A stretch of DNA of 64,000 bases, taken from positions 114,774,169 through 114,838,168 of the forward strand of contig OW804097.1 in assembly GCA_942159475.1 (NCBI GenBank), in the 5' to 3' direction. Source of the stretch: Sthenelais limicola. Its lineage: Eukaryota > Annelida > Polychaeta > Phyllodocida > Sigalionidae. Positions 25,501-37,986 of the stretch are shown here, piece after piece (the stretch's first letter is position 1; each line of letters starts with the position of its first letter). The notes below the pieces were generated by a model. That model ran no database searches. It saw nothing but the letters and a program-made list of their open reading frames with translations, and was not told the origin of the DNA. The translations under genes and the position numbers were made by a program.

Positions 25501-26790
25501 TGTGATGCTGACATGTTCCCAGTTTATTTGGTGTACAATTCAAGTTCATAGCCTAAATTGATTTTCCTGTACAGATGTTACACACTGATCAAAATTTAAT
25601 ATTATATCTATTTCATATTGTAAGATGTTAACCTTCGACAATACCTTACTCTTACCTTACCTTATGTTGGGGTATTTAATACGATTTAAATCTTTTAAAA
25701 GGCTGAAAGAGTAATTTTGAGTAATGAGCATAAGTGTTCAGACATTATTTCAGACCTTATTTTGATAACTGATGGATTCTTTCAGGCCTATCAAAATGCT
25801 AGGGAGGACAGTGAAGTGACTTTCTAGGCTCTTTCGCTCCTTCCTTGCTCTCCTCTCTGTCCCCTCTTCCTCATGAATGTTACTTGCCACAATTTTGAAA
25901 ACAGTTTGCCGCTCCAACTAGATGAACTGGTTAAATATTGAAATTCGTGGAGTTTTCCACTTTTTAATATACAGCCCCCAAGCCCCATATGCCGCCCCCC
26001 CCCCCTCCCCAGCAAGCAGACGTTCTTTTTTATATAACGTTCTTTTTATATATTGTTACAGTTTTCCTTTTCTACACTATGCTCTTGTTCTATTGATTAG
26101 TGGGCCCAGTCTTCCTGGCCCACCGCCCACTTCCAGGCCCACCACCCAATTCGTCTCTAAGTTACTTATTAATCTCAGAAACAAGCGATAGTCGAGTGAT
26201 ATTTCAGCGCTGCTTCGCGTCATGAGAGATGAAGTCAAAGAGGTCTTTACAGCTCAAGTCTCAGGTTTATTGTGTTGTAATCGTCAATAACAGTGGCTTA
26301 TATAGTACAACAATGGTCATTCATTAATCGTTAATCGTATTTTACCTTTCGCCTTTCGTCAATGATACATTACATCTTAAGATAGACGATTCGCCAAAAG
26401 CAGGGCGAATCGCCAGACGATTTACCTTTACTCAGCTATACATAAAAATGTATCGTAGGGAAGCATGCCCCTATGTTCTATACTATAACAATATATTGAA
26501 TTAATTTGTATTCTGCTTATAATACAGTTGCAGAAATGGACATTATGGCCATGAAAATATCAGTATTATCAGCTAACATCTACTGCTGTAAAGCAAGCAG
26601 TGACTTCCTCCTTAGATCCCAAATTAACTTATTTAAATAAAGGAAGAAATGCATAATGAACTGAATCACTGGTGTCAATTAATTGATACGGAGACATATC
26701 TTGAGGAGGTAATTCTTTTTTAAATGTTCAATGATATAAGCATGTACATCTTTGATATTTATTCATTTATTTATTTATTTATTTATTTAT
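22543..26790. other. Intergenic stretch between copies D and E
   Basis: Bases 22543-24160 match the block upstream of copy C. At 24425-24960 come repeat units also seen at 19073-19870, sharing ATTTCAACATCTTGGCAATG and a motif GATTTCCCAGTAC; here the latter also occurs as its reverse complement near 24575, suggesting inverted ends of an element. Bases 25140-25340 match 20161-20360. A solo LTR occupies 26054-26490. No gene called; the 138-aa frame 24598-25014 lies inside these repeats. Confidence 0.5.
26054..26490 (-). mobile_element. Solo LTR, family shared with 36393-36860
   Basis: A 437-bp segment begins TGTTACAGTTTTCC, ends CTATAACA and is flanked by ATAT on both sides. A TATATAAG box and, further on, an AATAAA signal read on the minus strand, giving the orientation. 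The paralogous site beside copy D (about 20445-20475) runs straight through without it, so it inserted after the D/E duplication and then lost its internal region by LTR recombination. Confidence 0.8.
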
Positions 26791-28437
26791 TTAGATAAGT
26801 GTTTTATCATAATCCATCATGCCATAGATTTTATTCAGATTCTGTGCCTTTTTGGCCGATTTGAGAAACATTTGTATGTTCTTCATCTCTGACATTTTCA
26901 TTCCATACTGATCAAAGAATGCTACAGCCTCAGCGCTGTCTGCTAGAACCTGTAATTCAATATTTGCCTCACTTGGTATGGTGTCAATTAAAACATTCAT
27001 TAGACATTGGGCAATACATTTATCATCTGCATACAGTGGCTTCAACTGGAAATCTTCAGATCCCCTTCTTACACAACCATAGCCAACCACTTGGCCGTCC
27101 TTTACAGCTACATAGAAGGCATGATGGTGTGAGCGGAAAAGTTCAAGAGATCTTTCTCTGGGAATCGGAGTAATCTCATCATTGTCATATTTGAGAAGAT
27201 CTTCCCAGTTAGAATCTTCTACTTTGACAATACTGAGGTTGTTAGGAAGGGAGCATTTCATAGCTTCTCTTATCTGTTGTGGCACTGGGCAAAAGTATCC
27301 AGTTATGTATTCACCAGTGTGAATGAATCCTAGCTTTTCATACATGCCCTTCACGGCAACAATTGAACAAAGGCCAACATTGAAGTCTCCTGCAAAAGAA
27401 AAGTAAGTAATACGCTTTGATAACTTTAATTTTCATCAGAGCCTCTTAAATGTTAGAAAATAATATAGGACGGGATGAGAGACATTGCTAAAGGTAATAA
27501 CAAAGTATTTTAGTATCTATTAAATGGAACATTGTTCATATCTCAGCAGCCCCACAATCATATGCAAGCACACATACCAACTGATTCTAAACATTTTGTG
27601 ATGACTTTCTTTCCAATCCCTTTTCCTCGGAGCTCAGGCCTTGTCAAGAAGAAGCCAATCCAAGCAAATCTATTCTCCATTGTTGCACCAACTGGCAGCC
27701 AACACACCATAGCTATAATGTATAGAGAATTAAACATTTAAGCAAAGGACAAACTAAGGCTATTTTAGAATCAAAACATTATACCACTACAGCTCATTCC
27801 ATGACAAAATAATATTTCTGTAACAAATCTTTCCAGAGAGTGTTTTCTTTTCCTACATCTAAACAGTGTGCTTCAAAATAATTGCATTTGAAACTAGAAA
27901 CAGATATTGTTTGTGTTGGGCTAGTGCTTCAGAGCAAAATATTTTTTTTTAATAAGGATGGAAACTTTCATGCCATCTTTTTATGCTCATCATAATAATC
28001 CAGAACTGAATGAGAAAAACCCCACCAACGACCAATGATTTGTCAGACATCTGTATTCACAATTCTGTGATTTAATGTAAACAAATTACTCAATTCTCCC
28101 AGTAATGATGGCAATCTATTATTACAAGTAATTTTGAAGTAGTGCTCTTTCACTATCAAGAAAAAAAAAGGCAATTCCAAATTCATTTAATTTACTGTGG
28201 TTATATTTCCCTTTTCACACAGAATACCATAAGTGTGTATTATGAGTTCAGTGAAATCTTGTGTGACTTACAAAGAAGTCTCCCATCTGGAGTTGCTGCA
28301 CAGTAGAAATTGTTAGGATTCATGTCATAACACTCCTGGATATATGCCATGCTGTGATTCCATTTTTCACCATCACTGAGTTCCTTAAGCTGGTCCAGCT
28401 CTTCTCTCTTCATACAGCGGATTCCATACTCATCCAT
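26791..28437 (-). CDS. GNAT N-acetyltransferase copy E
   Basis: Minus-strand gene with exons 28272-28437, 27578-27712 and 26791-27389, introns of 559 and 188 bp, GT..AG and in phase. Exon 1 starts MDEYGIRCMKREELDQ, exon 2 has RPELRGKGIGKKV (acetyl-CoA loop, Arg encoded by CGA), and exon 3 encodes the YitH-like half, open to MMDYDKTLI-stop. No disabling change. A (TTTA)n microsatellite directly abuts the stop codon (about 26759-26795). Its intron and flank sequence is closest to copy A, so A may be a decayed sister of E. Predicted soluble acetyltransferase of unknown substrate. Confidence 0.87.
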
Positions 28438-29282
28438 TTTTCCTGGAGTAATTAGAAATCTAGTCTCTTCTTAGATCAGCAAAGATGTTATGTGTGACTA
28501 ATAGAGTATGGTTTATTGTTACATTTACAACCATGTTTTCATATCATGTAAAGGGAGTCTTCCACCCATTCTTTGTATCCGCTGGAGTGAGAGGAATGCC
28601 ACACCTCACCTCACTGATGCTAAGAATTTCAGAGACAAAGGCCACAAATGGCTCTGATCATTGGTTTATATTTTAAAAAGAATTTGACTTTTTTATTTGA
28701 GAAGTATTTTATTCAGGATATGAATTACACAAAGAATTTTTTTTCTCATCACAACCTTTATTTCATAAGATATTATTAGATCACAATGATATAGAGTTAA
28801 TAAGATTACATAATAGAGACAATCGGTTTGAAATAAAACACTGGTGTGGCATGTTCTGTTTTTAAAACAATTCTACTTATAATGATTTTATAATGCAAAA
28901 AAATCTGCAATAAAAACATTTATTTCAAATCTACGATAGTCTGATTTGCATGAATGATCAAAATTGCATGTTTTGGGTTGAACATATCTTTTGCTCTGTT
29001 AGTTTTTTCTCTCACAAATTATAATAAAAATAATCAAAAAGTTACATAAAACCGTTTGGTGGATCACACCCTTAACTGAAAGTCATACCTGGATGGATTA
29101 TGCATCATTGGTAGGACCAAGATAAGCTAAACCTGGTAGCTGATAGTCATACGTATGTATAGTTGATTGTGTATTCAGCAAACACCAATGATAATTCAAA
29201 TCCTATTTCAGCTAAATTCAATGAGAATATCAAACTTGTGCATTTAGTGAAGACAGCCAGGTAGCAAGGAAGCTATAGTGTC

Positions 29283-29460
29283 AATTCAATTCAATTCAAA
29301 AATTCTTTATTGTATCGATCTTGATTTACAAAGGTCAGTCGTTTCTGACACCTGGACATGCCAGCTCTTCCTCTCGACTGCCGACGTTATTTACTTAGAA
29401 CATTTGTTTTGGTTACAATGAGAAAAACAGAAGATTAACCCCTGTATGGGGATTATGAAT
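29283..29460 (-). mobile_element. LINE 3' tail
   Basis: On the minus strand the segment ends AATAAAGAATTTTTGAATTG followed by repeats of AATTG, a tail typical of some non-LTR retrotransposons. Related tails occur at 3120 (minus) and 58890 (plus). Confidence 0.45.
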
Positions 29461-29515
29461 GTAGCAATTTAGCAATCATTTCAACATATTTCAGTATGGT
29501 CGCCTTTTGGTATGT

Positions 29516-29940
29516 CAAGTTCTGAGAAAATGTACAATAGGCAGTTCTACACATTTAGCAAATTATGTACAATTAGGCTGAAAATGTTAAATATTATTTA
29601 TATTTGTGTATATCTGGTGTTGCCTTAATTTAAAAGATCTGTTTAGTTATGTTACAATGTATTTTTGGAACTAATTTTTGTCTTAAATTTGTATTATTTG
29701 AGAGGATTGGTGAAGGCCAATATCGTACATTTTCTGTTGACTTTACCCATATATGTTAATCTATGCTATTATATCTTATGGGTGACATTGCCTGGACATG
29801 TACAATTGATCTTTACCAATCCTCTTAGATCACCGAAATTTAAAACAGAAATGTGGTTCATAATAAAGTTCAACATCACTGAACTGATTTTTAAAATCAA
29901 TACTATTGCCCAGTTGCACCATATATATCATAAGTGAGGT
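29516..29940. mobile_element. Two MITE copies in inverted orientation
   Basis: The copy at 29516-29770 runs forward, with GAGAAAATGTACAATAGGC at one end and CATTTTCTGTTGACTTTACC at the other. The copy at 29780-29940 runs in reverse, with TGTACAATTGATCTTTACC and CCAATCCTCTTAGATCACC. Together they form a large inverted repeat. Another reverse copy is at 31085-31220. Confidence 0.55.
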
Positions 29941-31454
29941 TAGGTTGTTATCAGTTGAAATATGGTACAACAAAAGATCAAGAACCTCTCCTCATACTAG
30001 TTATGAATGAGGTCTCAAACCACTACCTACCTTCACATTACTGAGTGAGCAATAAGTCCTCTAGAATAGTGGTTGGGATCAGCTCTGAACTGAGTAAAGA
30101 CAAGTTTGAAATACCATGTTCCCCCTAACACGCACAGTGCCTTTATTTATATATATCAATCAGAAGGTCATACATGCAACACTGATGGATCACTTGTGTT
30201 GGCCTATATCTGGGGCATGCATGATCAATGTTATTCATCATACATGTGTAAAGTACTGTGTCACAATGCCAGATATATTCAGATAGTCCTAGTATTTTAT
30301 TTACAGCTGTAAGCAGAATTTACTAATTGTGTAGAGTTGTGGATTGTACATATTCTGATGACTTGACCATTTATATGAGAGTGACCGATTGCAGCCGTCG
30401 AGACCCAATGTGTAGTATCTATAACGGGATCAAGGTACAGAGGGCAAATTTATGGTGAATTATAATTATCTCGATAGGTGGTTGCACACACCACTACAGA
30501 GTGAGTCCTACTATCATATATGGTCAGTTCTCACAAACTGGGTACACTGGGGGGTATTTTTGGCAAAAAATTTAAATGCATTGAAACTACTTGCCATTTT
30601 TTGTTTTGGTCACAACAAAATGAAATATCAACCTTGGACATTTATCACAAGTAATAATTTATGGAACATATGTATAGGTCTATTGGGAGGCCTACTCACC
30701 CAACACTGTACGTTGATCAAAGGAATATTCCCTCCGGTCAACTTCTACTTACATTTCATTCATTGTTACAGTAAATCCACAATGGCCACAGTGAGGAAAT
30801 TATACACAATCAAGTAATCAAATGAAAACCGATCATGGTGACGTTCAGGTTTACAACACAACTTTAGAAACAGCCAGCAGCTGCCTTACACATTTAGAGA
30901 AATTTACACATGAATTTACACATTTAGAAAAAAAGTATAATAAACCCTTAGGCAATCTCTCCAGTACATATTGCCTTTGGGTACACAATTTATGTTTGTT
31001 CACTATGCAAACTTACTTAAATCACTGCGCCCACATGCAATATCTCCAAGATAACCCTTGGTCACTTTTGTCTATATATCTTATGGGTGGCATTGCCTGG
31101 ACATGTACAATTGATCTTTACCAATCCTCTCAGATCACCGAAATTTAAAACAAAAATGTGTTTCATAATAAGTTCAACATCGCTGAACTGATTTTTAAAA
31201 TCAATACTGATGCCCAGATGCACAATGACAGATTCCAAGAACAATCACCGTTTCACGTTTATTATAAAGAATAGCAAATACACATGCTATGCACGGGATT
31301 GTGGGACAGTGGGGCCCACATCCTCATCTCTCCTTGTTCCCTCTCCCACCATCTTTCTCTTTCAAGTTAACTTAGTATCTGTATTAACATTCATACCACA
31401 AATGGAACCCTGTTTAGATGCTTTTTTTATGCTTTTTTTTAGATGCTGTTGTTG

Positions 31455-31920
31455 TGTTGCCTGTCCCTGTCCCTGTCCCGATCCCTCTCCCAATCCCACT
31501 CCCACTCCCTCTTCCTCTCCTACTTTCATTGTGCGGTAATTGGTGGGCGGGTAAATGTCTGTCTTGGCGGTCCCTGTCCTTGTCTCTGTCTCTGCCCTGC
31601 TCCCTCTCCCTCTCCCAATCCCTCTCCTATTCTTGTTCCCTCTCCCAATCCCTCTCCAATTCCCTCTCCCGCTTTCTGAGTGGGTGATTAAATCTCTGAT
31701 TTTACCCACCAACTTAGCGGGCAAAGAAAAAAAGTTAATTTCACACACTGTACTGTGCTGAAGACTGAGGCCAAGAAAGAGAAAAGGTGAGAGAGAAAGA
31801 GCAAGAGAGAGGGAGAGAGAGAGACAGACAGAGGGACAGATATAGAGAGACAGGGTTAGAGAGACAGAGAGAGAGACATAGAGAGAAAGAAGAGGTCTGG
31901 ACTGTGAAAAAGACAGAGGG
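31455..31920. repeat. CT-rich then GA-rich low-complexity tract
   Basis: Degenerate CCCTGT/CCCTCTCCCAAT hexamer-like repeats at 31455-31680 are followed by GAGAGA-rich sequence at 31761-31920. The frames read through them on both strands are Leu/Ser/Pro- or Arg/Gly-rich artefacts. Confidence 0.8.
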
Positions 31921-32976
31921 AGGCAGAGAGTGTTAGACCATTATCATAGAAGGAGAGTTCGCTCTTACTATGAGTGACCCAGAAACATGCTTTGGGTGAC
32001 CCAGAATTCTGATGTAGGGGCACTGATAGTAGTTTGTTTTCAGGCAGCGCTGGGGACCCTGGATGGGGGTGCTCAATGTTAACCCATTTCAAACCCTTTC
32101 TAACCCTAATTTGTCAATGAAACGTAGCGGAATGGCTCTGCACCATTTGTGGCAATGTGCACCTGAAATATATCGGACATCTGGCCAGCAGTTTTGGAGA
32201 AGATAGGGGTTTTACAAGTTTCAACACTATTCTATTAATATCTAGACTAGCTGTCCCTGTTTATCACTGGGTAGACACCCCCTGTTCTCTCCCCCTCCCT
32301 TACCCACCCTCCCCTGTTCACATCACATGGAGATTAATCCCATAGATTAATTATAAAGTAAGAAATTCGAATAAATAATGCCTAGCATGCAGGAATATAG
32401 TAGGCAAACTAAATATTATATAAAAAAATACAGTTTAAATGAATAGAACTATAAAATTAAGTCCAAATATGTAGGCCTGGATCTATTTAAAATGTAATTT
32501 TCAGGGGCGAGGTTTCCTCTTCTAGCCCCTTCTCCCTCCCTTCTTCCCCCTTCCCCACCTGCCCCATCTTCTTGATTATCCCCCCTTTCCCTTCCCCCCT
32601 TTATCCTCCCTTCCCTGTTCTCTATCTCCCCATACCCCGCTCCGCTTTCCTCCCCTGTTCCCCTCCCTTTGCAAGTAGGTTCACATGCAGCTTTCCCCAA
32701 CATAAATAAGAACTCCCAGACAGATACTCCCAGTGTGTAGGAAAACGGTGGACAAACTAAGTGAGACTGAGACATGCAGTAATTCTCAGCATTTAGTTTC
32801 GGAGGTGCAAATAAAGAGAAAAGAAAACCGAATTGTCATAACGTAATTAATTATGTGGATATTGCAAGAGCATCCAAATATCTCATTGACATGCATTAAA
32901 TTCCAGAAGGACATCTCCTTTTTGTAAAAGTTATGGTACAAAAAAAAGAAAGAAAGAAGTAAGAAAACGGATGAAA

Positions 32977-34970
32977 CTAGGGAGACTCAACTAATAGAAG
33001 AACTTTTCCTTCTTCATAGACAAATTGCTTCTTCGAGAAGAATGAAAAAACGCCTTTCAACATTCTCATGGGGACCATTGAAATTTGCAGATTCATTAAA
33101 ACATCTAAACAAAATTGATTACGCTGGAACATGAGGATATTTTTCTTGTAGGCAGTAATACTGGACACAGATTCAGATACAACTGCAATGATGAGATTCA
33201 GAAACATAATAGGGACAAAAAGTATGTAGAAACTATGTAAAAACATAACTATAGGTTCTGTTGGTGAGCCCAGATCAGCCATGTTGACCATTAACTTCGT
33301 AATCCCATACAGACTAACAGAGAGGGATTCAAAATCTGAAGTTCCAGTAGCTGTGTCATACTTGGTGATGGTACTTTGAAAAAGGAAAGCATAAACCAGC
33401 TGCATTGTTAATAAAATTACAAATAGCCCTATTGTATCTGAGAAGATTTCCTTGAAAGCAATGACAATGTAGCCTAGAGAGGTCATCTGGAGTATGTACA
33501 AGCAAGAGAAGATGAGGGAAGTGCCCAAATATATATCCAGGAGATGAGCAAAGAAAGGAGGAATTTGCAACCACTTACAGAATGCAATAACCTGCAATAG
33601 TACCCTGAGGACAGACGCGATCTCAGCCACAAACCTTAAGATATTAAAAAATAGAGGTTTTATCATAGGGTAATTTTGTTTCCAGGGGATTCCTAAGATA
33701 TCGGAAGATTTATTTATTGAACGGAGTGAGAGCAATGTTACCAACATCATAGGCAGAGATGAAAAGGTAGCAAGGATCATCACAACAATTTCAGTACTTT
33801 GAGAGAAATTAATGCAATTTTCAGGTAAGTGGTGGGAGCTGTGATCTGTTTGGTTGTTACCTGTGTTAGCTTTTACAATTGGATAAAAAGCTTGTTGTGA
33901 CCAACATGACAATTGAACCAGCACCAAAGGTAAATACCTCTCCACTAGATACAGGAAAGAGGTCACCAGCAAAACCCAGTAATATGTATTGTATCTTTTC
34001 TTAAACCATTCTGATATCAGAGGTGATGCAAGAAAATGTTGATAGGTTTCATTCTCCAGGGCAGCACTGTCACATTGCATAATAATATTTAGTGGGGAAG
34101 TTGATGCCCTTGGTGCAAAGGGCTGCTCATAGTCACTTACATCATATAATCTTTCTGAAGCCCAGAGTTCTGACTGCTTCCGTACCAAGTAAACATTTTC
34201 AGTATTGATTATCATATCAAAGAAATCACACAAACCAAACTTTGTAGAAAGCTCAAGAGCATTCAATCCATTACTATCCTTTGATAGGAGCATAAGTTTG
34301 AAATTTTCCGCAGTGATCAAGGCCTTGAGGTGATGGTAAAACTCAACAAATCTCTCATGTTGTATGTCATGGAGGTATGCACAATGCAACAGGTAATGTA
34401 AGATGCTCATTGAGTGTTCAGCTATTGATAACCCACAGCCTGCTTTCAATAGTACATCTATTACATTCTTAGATGTATATGCAACTGCCAGTGAAAGAGA
34501 ACTTTGTGGTAAATATAATGCAGTCCTTCTTTTTGATAAAGTTGACTCTGGAAAAATACCTTTTAAAAGTGTTTCTTTAGTGCTCGGGTCTGCTGCAGAA
34601 AGGATATTTCCCACAGCAGCTGAATGGTCATTTTGGATGAGCTCCTTCCAGTTTTCTAGGAATTCCTCCTTCATTTGTTCTTGTTCTTCGTGCATTTTGC
34701 CTGATTTATCTGGCGATCTAGATCAGCAAAGTCATACCACATTAGGTAGAATAGAATTTGAGTCAAAGCTAATTTGAATGGGTATTTATCTGCCTTAAGC
34801 ATGAGACAATAAGCTGCCCAATGGATGCAGAAAAGAAATCCATCAGATCCAACATACCAGGAAGGTGGAATTGTTTGGTTGAGGGACACACCAAGCTGCT
34901 TTCTCACCAATTTCCAACCAAATTTGAAATCTGAATTCCATTTTTGAGATATTTGCAGAACTTGATTGCC
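32977..34970 (-). CDS. TRPA-like cation channel, large exon (possible frameshift)
   Basis: The main minus-strand frame 34695-32977 (572 aa) has ankyrin-like stretches at about residues 60-165 and a six-helix channel core: S1 238-265, S2 302-324, S3 347-373, S4 383-410, S5 420-440, a pore loop 459-476 and S6 482-507 (MFLNLIIAVVSESVSS). The tail resembles the TRPA1 post-S6 region, suggesting a plasma-membrane cation channel. Upstream, 34970-34699 is open in another frame, reads like coding sequence (IPPSWYVGSDGFLFCIHWAA), and would continue smoothly into the main frame if one extra A stood in the A-run at 34695-34698. So either a 1-base deletion or sequencing error breaks the gene, or translation starts at the ATG at 34695. 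An acceptor-like TGATTCAG lies just upstream of 34970. Earlier exons are not identified. Confidence 0.6.
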
Positions 34971-34991
34971 TGAATCATAATTAAAGATCAA

Positions 34992-37986
34992 CTATTATCT
35001 GTGCTTCTGGAATTCCAGTGCGAGACTCTGTGTTTCCCAAATTTAATGTTGGAAATGAGTCATCAGACTAGAGTTAGTCCATGTTATTGCACCTGAGTCT
35101 TAGTACTCAGTAAATACGCAGTGTGTGCACCACTGACACCACTAATGGGCCTCTGTGTATTTCTACTGACTAAAAAAGAAACTTAGGCCTGCAAATATCA
35201 ATTATGCAAATTTTACCTTTTAAGAATGCAATTGAGAACACTGTTGGTCCCTAGATTCATTCAGGGTGGGTTGCATCTAGAAAAATATTGGTTGCATCAC
35301 AAACTGGAAGGTATTGATTGTTTCACTTAATTGGCTGTCTATTACAATGTTTGTTTGTTGTATTCATTATTGCTCACAGAGAGTCAAATGACTTATTTTG
35401 GGCTCCCAGTTGGGGTGTCCCATTTTGATTGAATGATTGATAATACAATCAAAATGAAAAGATTTTTTAAGTAAACAAAATAACATTTGAAACAATACTA
35501 TACATCTGTGTATAGGGCCTACGTTTTGTTTTGTCTTTATTTGCACCTTAGAATGGATGGAGGAATTCAATAGAAACAAAATGCTGAGAATTACTACCCA
35601 AAATAATTTTTTCAATGGAGGTGGATGTTAATCCTTTTAAATTACCGTATTTATAAAAAGAGAGAGGGTTGAGGATAAGAGAGAGACCTATAGGCCCTAC
35701 ATTCTTTTTCTTTCTCCTGTGAGACTCTCCCCACGTGTCTGCTAGTAAGAATATAATATTGTGACTCTTATTGATGTAGCATTTTTATTGGAGGTTATTT
35801 GGTAATCAGGCAGACAGTTGACAGTCTTATCAGCAGAGGTGGGCAGAGGTGTAGAGGGGAGAGGTACAGAGGCCTACATAACACAGCCATGATGAGTTGG
35901 TGATGTATTACTAGAGAAGCTAGAGGAGCAAGACCAGATGAGACCTTAGTGAGATAATCAGAAATTTGATCTTAAAGCCATGCTCTCCTGCTGCTGATTT
36001 ATCTGAGATTAACACCGACTCAAACTGCAATCATATCAGATGCCACCTGGACGGGTTCACAGCCGCCCAGAGATCAGATTCTAATCAATGGTGGACATTT
36101 GTCTACTCAAACACTAGCCTATATTTGCAGATTACTGTAAATCTGCAAATAAAAATTGACAACCTTTGCGACCCTATTTTGACATAACCCATTATCAAAG
36201 CTGTAATTAGGATAGGTTTTGTTAATCATATAACATATACGTGAGCCTACAATTTAAGTTCAGTCAAAGAGCAGGCGACTTCGCAGCCCCCCCCCCCCCC
36301 CCCCTCCCACCCCACCCTTTCTAAATATAAGCAAACCTGTACGGTGCCTACACGATTATGAATGGCAACCCTATATCACATACCATATATATTGTTACGG
36401 TTTTCCTTTTCTATACTACGCCCATGTTCGATGATTCGGTGGGCCTGGTCTTCCAGAACCTCGCCCCATAGGTGATCAAGTGAAGTCGTCGAGTAAGCCA
36501 TAATAAAATTCCTTAATCAAGCTAATCTCATCTTCTAGTTACTTGTTAATCTCAGAGTTAGGTGATATTCAAGTGATAGGCCTATTTCAGCACTGCTTTG
36601 CGTCACAAGGAATGACAGCTCGGGTCTCAGGTTTATTGTGTGTATTTCATCAAAAACAGTGGTTTATATAGTACAACAATCGTCTATCGCCATCCGTCAT
36701 TCGCCTTTCACCAATCGCCTTTCGCCAGCATTACATTAGGCTACTTTTCAAGACATACGATTCGTCAAACATGAGCGAATCGCCAGGCGATTTACCTTTC
36801 ATTAGTTATAAAGAGAAATACATAGCAGGGAAACATACCCCTGTGTTCTATCCTATAACAATATATTCCTTGGCTATTCCTCTGGTGTATAATTAGTTTG
36901 ACATGAGGAACCGAGCAAAGAAACATGTGAGGGTACAGTATTTCATGGTTAGACCTAGGCCTACTGGTAATGGCATTAAAAAGAGGGCAAGCCTACTAAA
37001 TGGAGGCTATTTTCTGCAGGCAGTAGGCCCCTATACTTCCCCATCTTCAAGGAATCTTCCATTTATGTTGATGGTTGACAACCCGAAATTAACCCATATT
37101 ACGAAAGAGAAGTCTCTTTTCTACCTTTCTGTCAAAAAGAAAACATCGTCGAACGTCCATTCTACAAGAAAACGGGGTTTCAAAAGGAGGAGTAATAGGT
37201 CCTACCTTTCTCGATTCATGCTTTCTGCTACGTCTTTACGGTTCCTAAGGGCCTTTTGTTGATAGCAACAACCAATAGGAACTATAGCAACAAACATTAC
37301 GACTTCATAGAGACTTCATAAGGAACGGTTTACAATGAAAAATAAAATATTTCAATACGGTAATATGCTCCTACTTGTATTTATTTTAGAACGAATAAGA
37401 GTCTAAGATAATTACATTGTTTAGAAATATTTTGATTACATTATAGTTTTACGACAAAAACACCCGTCTTGCAGTGAAGGTAACAACGTCGGTGTAGGAC
37501 GCGTTGCTAAGGACCGTGCCGCCATGCTCATGATGCCCTATTTTTTGTTTAATTTTGTTTGCGCGGGGTATCTCACCTGTATCGGCCAAATCCCTTGAAT
37601 AAAAACCTACTCCAAACTAGTTTACTCTCGTTTTTAAACACAGGTGGTGAAAGTAGTATTTGACCTGTTACTGTAGCTATATTAAATGCACTTTAATTAT
37701 TATATAAATATTTTGGCCTACCGTATTCGTGTCGTCCAGCACACAACGTCTCCGTTGTAAAACTTAAAGGCTAAACTAAAGCAAGGCGACGTCTCCCTTT
37801 ATTACATCGTTGCAAAATTATGAAAGCCAGTAGGCCTAATTAATATTATGATACAAAAAACGATGCAGGAATTATCTTAAACCTGTTCCTAAAATCAAAT
37901 ACTAAAAACCGTGAACATTTTTGCATGACCCGTATGCGTTACCATCTGCAGGAATTAACGTCGGCAATATTACCAATAGCGTCATC
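34992..37986. other. Stretch between channel exon and Ig/TSP gene
   Basis: It holds a long C run (about 36279-36304), a solo LTR (36393-36860) and, from about 37300 to 37900, a somewhat CpG-richer segment that may carry the promoter of the plus-strand gene starting at 37987. First exons of the minus-strand channel gene are expected somewhere here but I could not place them. The plus frame 36903-37262 has no recognisable domain. Confidence 0.4.
36393..36860 (-). mobile_element. Solo LTR, second copy
   Basis: A 468-bp relative of 26054-26490, starting TGTTACGGTTTTCC and ending CTATAACA, flanked by ATAT on both sides. It has the same minus-strand TATA-like box and AATAAA order. No internal element sequence lies on either side. 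Confidence 0.75.

Larger units (their letters stand above)
28438..32976. other. Intergenic, repeat-rich stretch between copy E and the channel gene
   Basis: Bases 28438-30400 resemble the upstream blocks of C and D. A LINE-type 3' tail lies at 29283-29460 and MITE copies in both orientations at 29516-29770, 29780-29940 and 31085-31220. C/T-rich (31455-31680) and G/A-rich (31761-31920) tracts follow, then the dispersed repeat at 32240-32400 and another C/T-rich tract (32515-32680). Open frames here arise from low complexity. No gene called. Confidence 0.5.

Noticed and set aside
31362..31761. Several overlapping frames on both strands, Leu/Ser/Pro- or Gly/Arg-rich
   Set aside because: All derive from the CT-rich low-complexity tract; open in many frames at once.
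26054..36860. The two related LTRs read as the ends of one 10.8-kb element
   Set aside because: The interval holds the GNAT copy E and the TRPA-like gene, no retroviral genes, and each LTR has its own ATAT flanks; they are separate solo LTRs.
36903..37262. 119-aa basic plus-strand frame
   Set aside because: No recognisable family, no splice or promoter support, and it begins just past a solo LTR; left uncalled.
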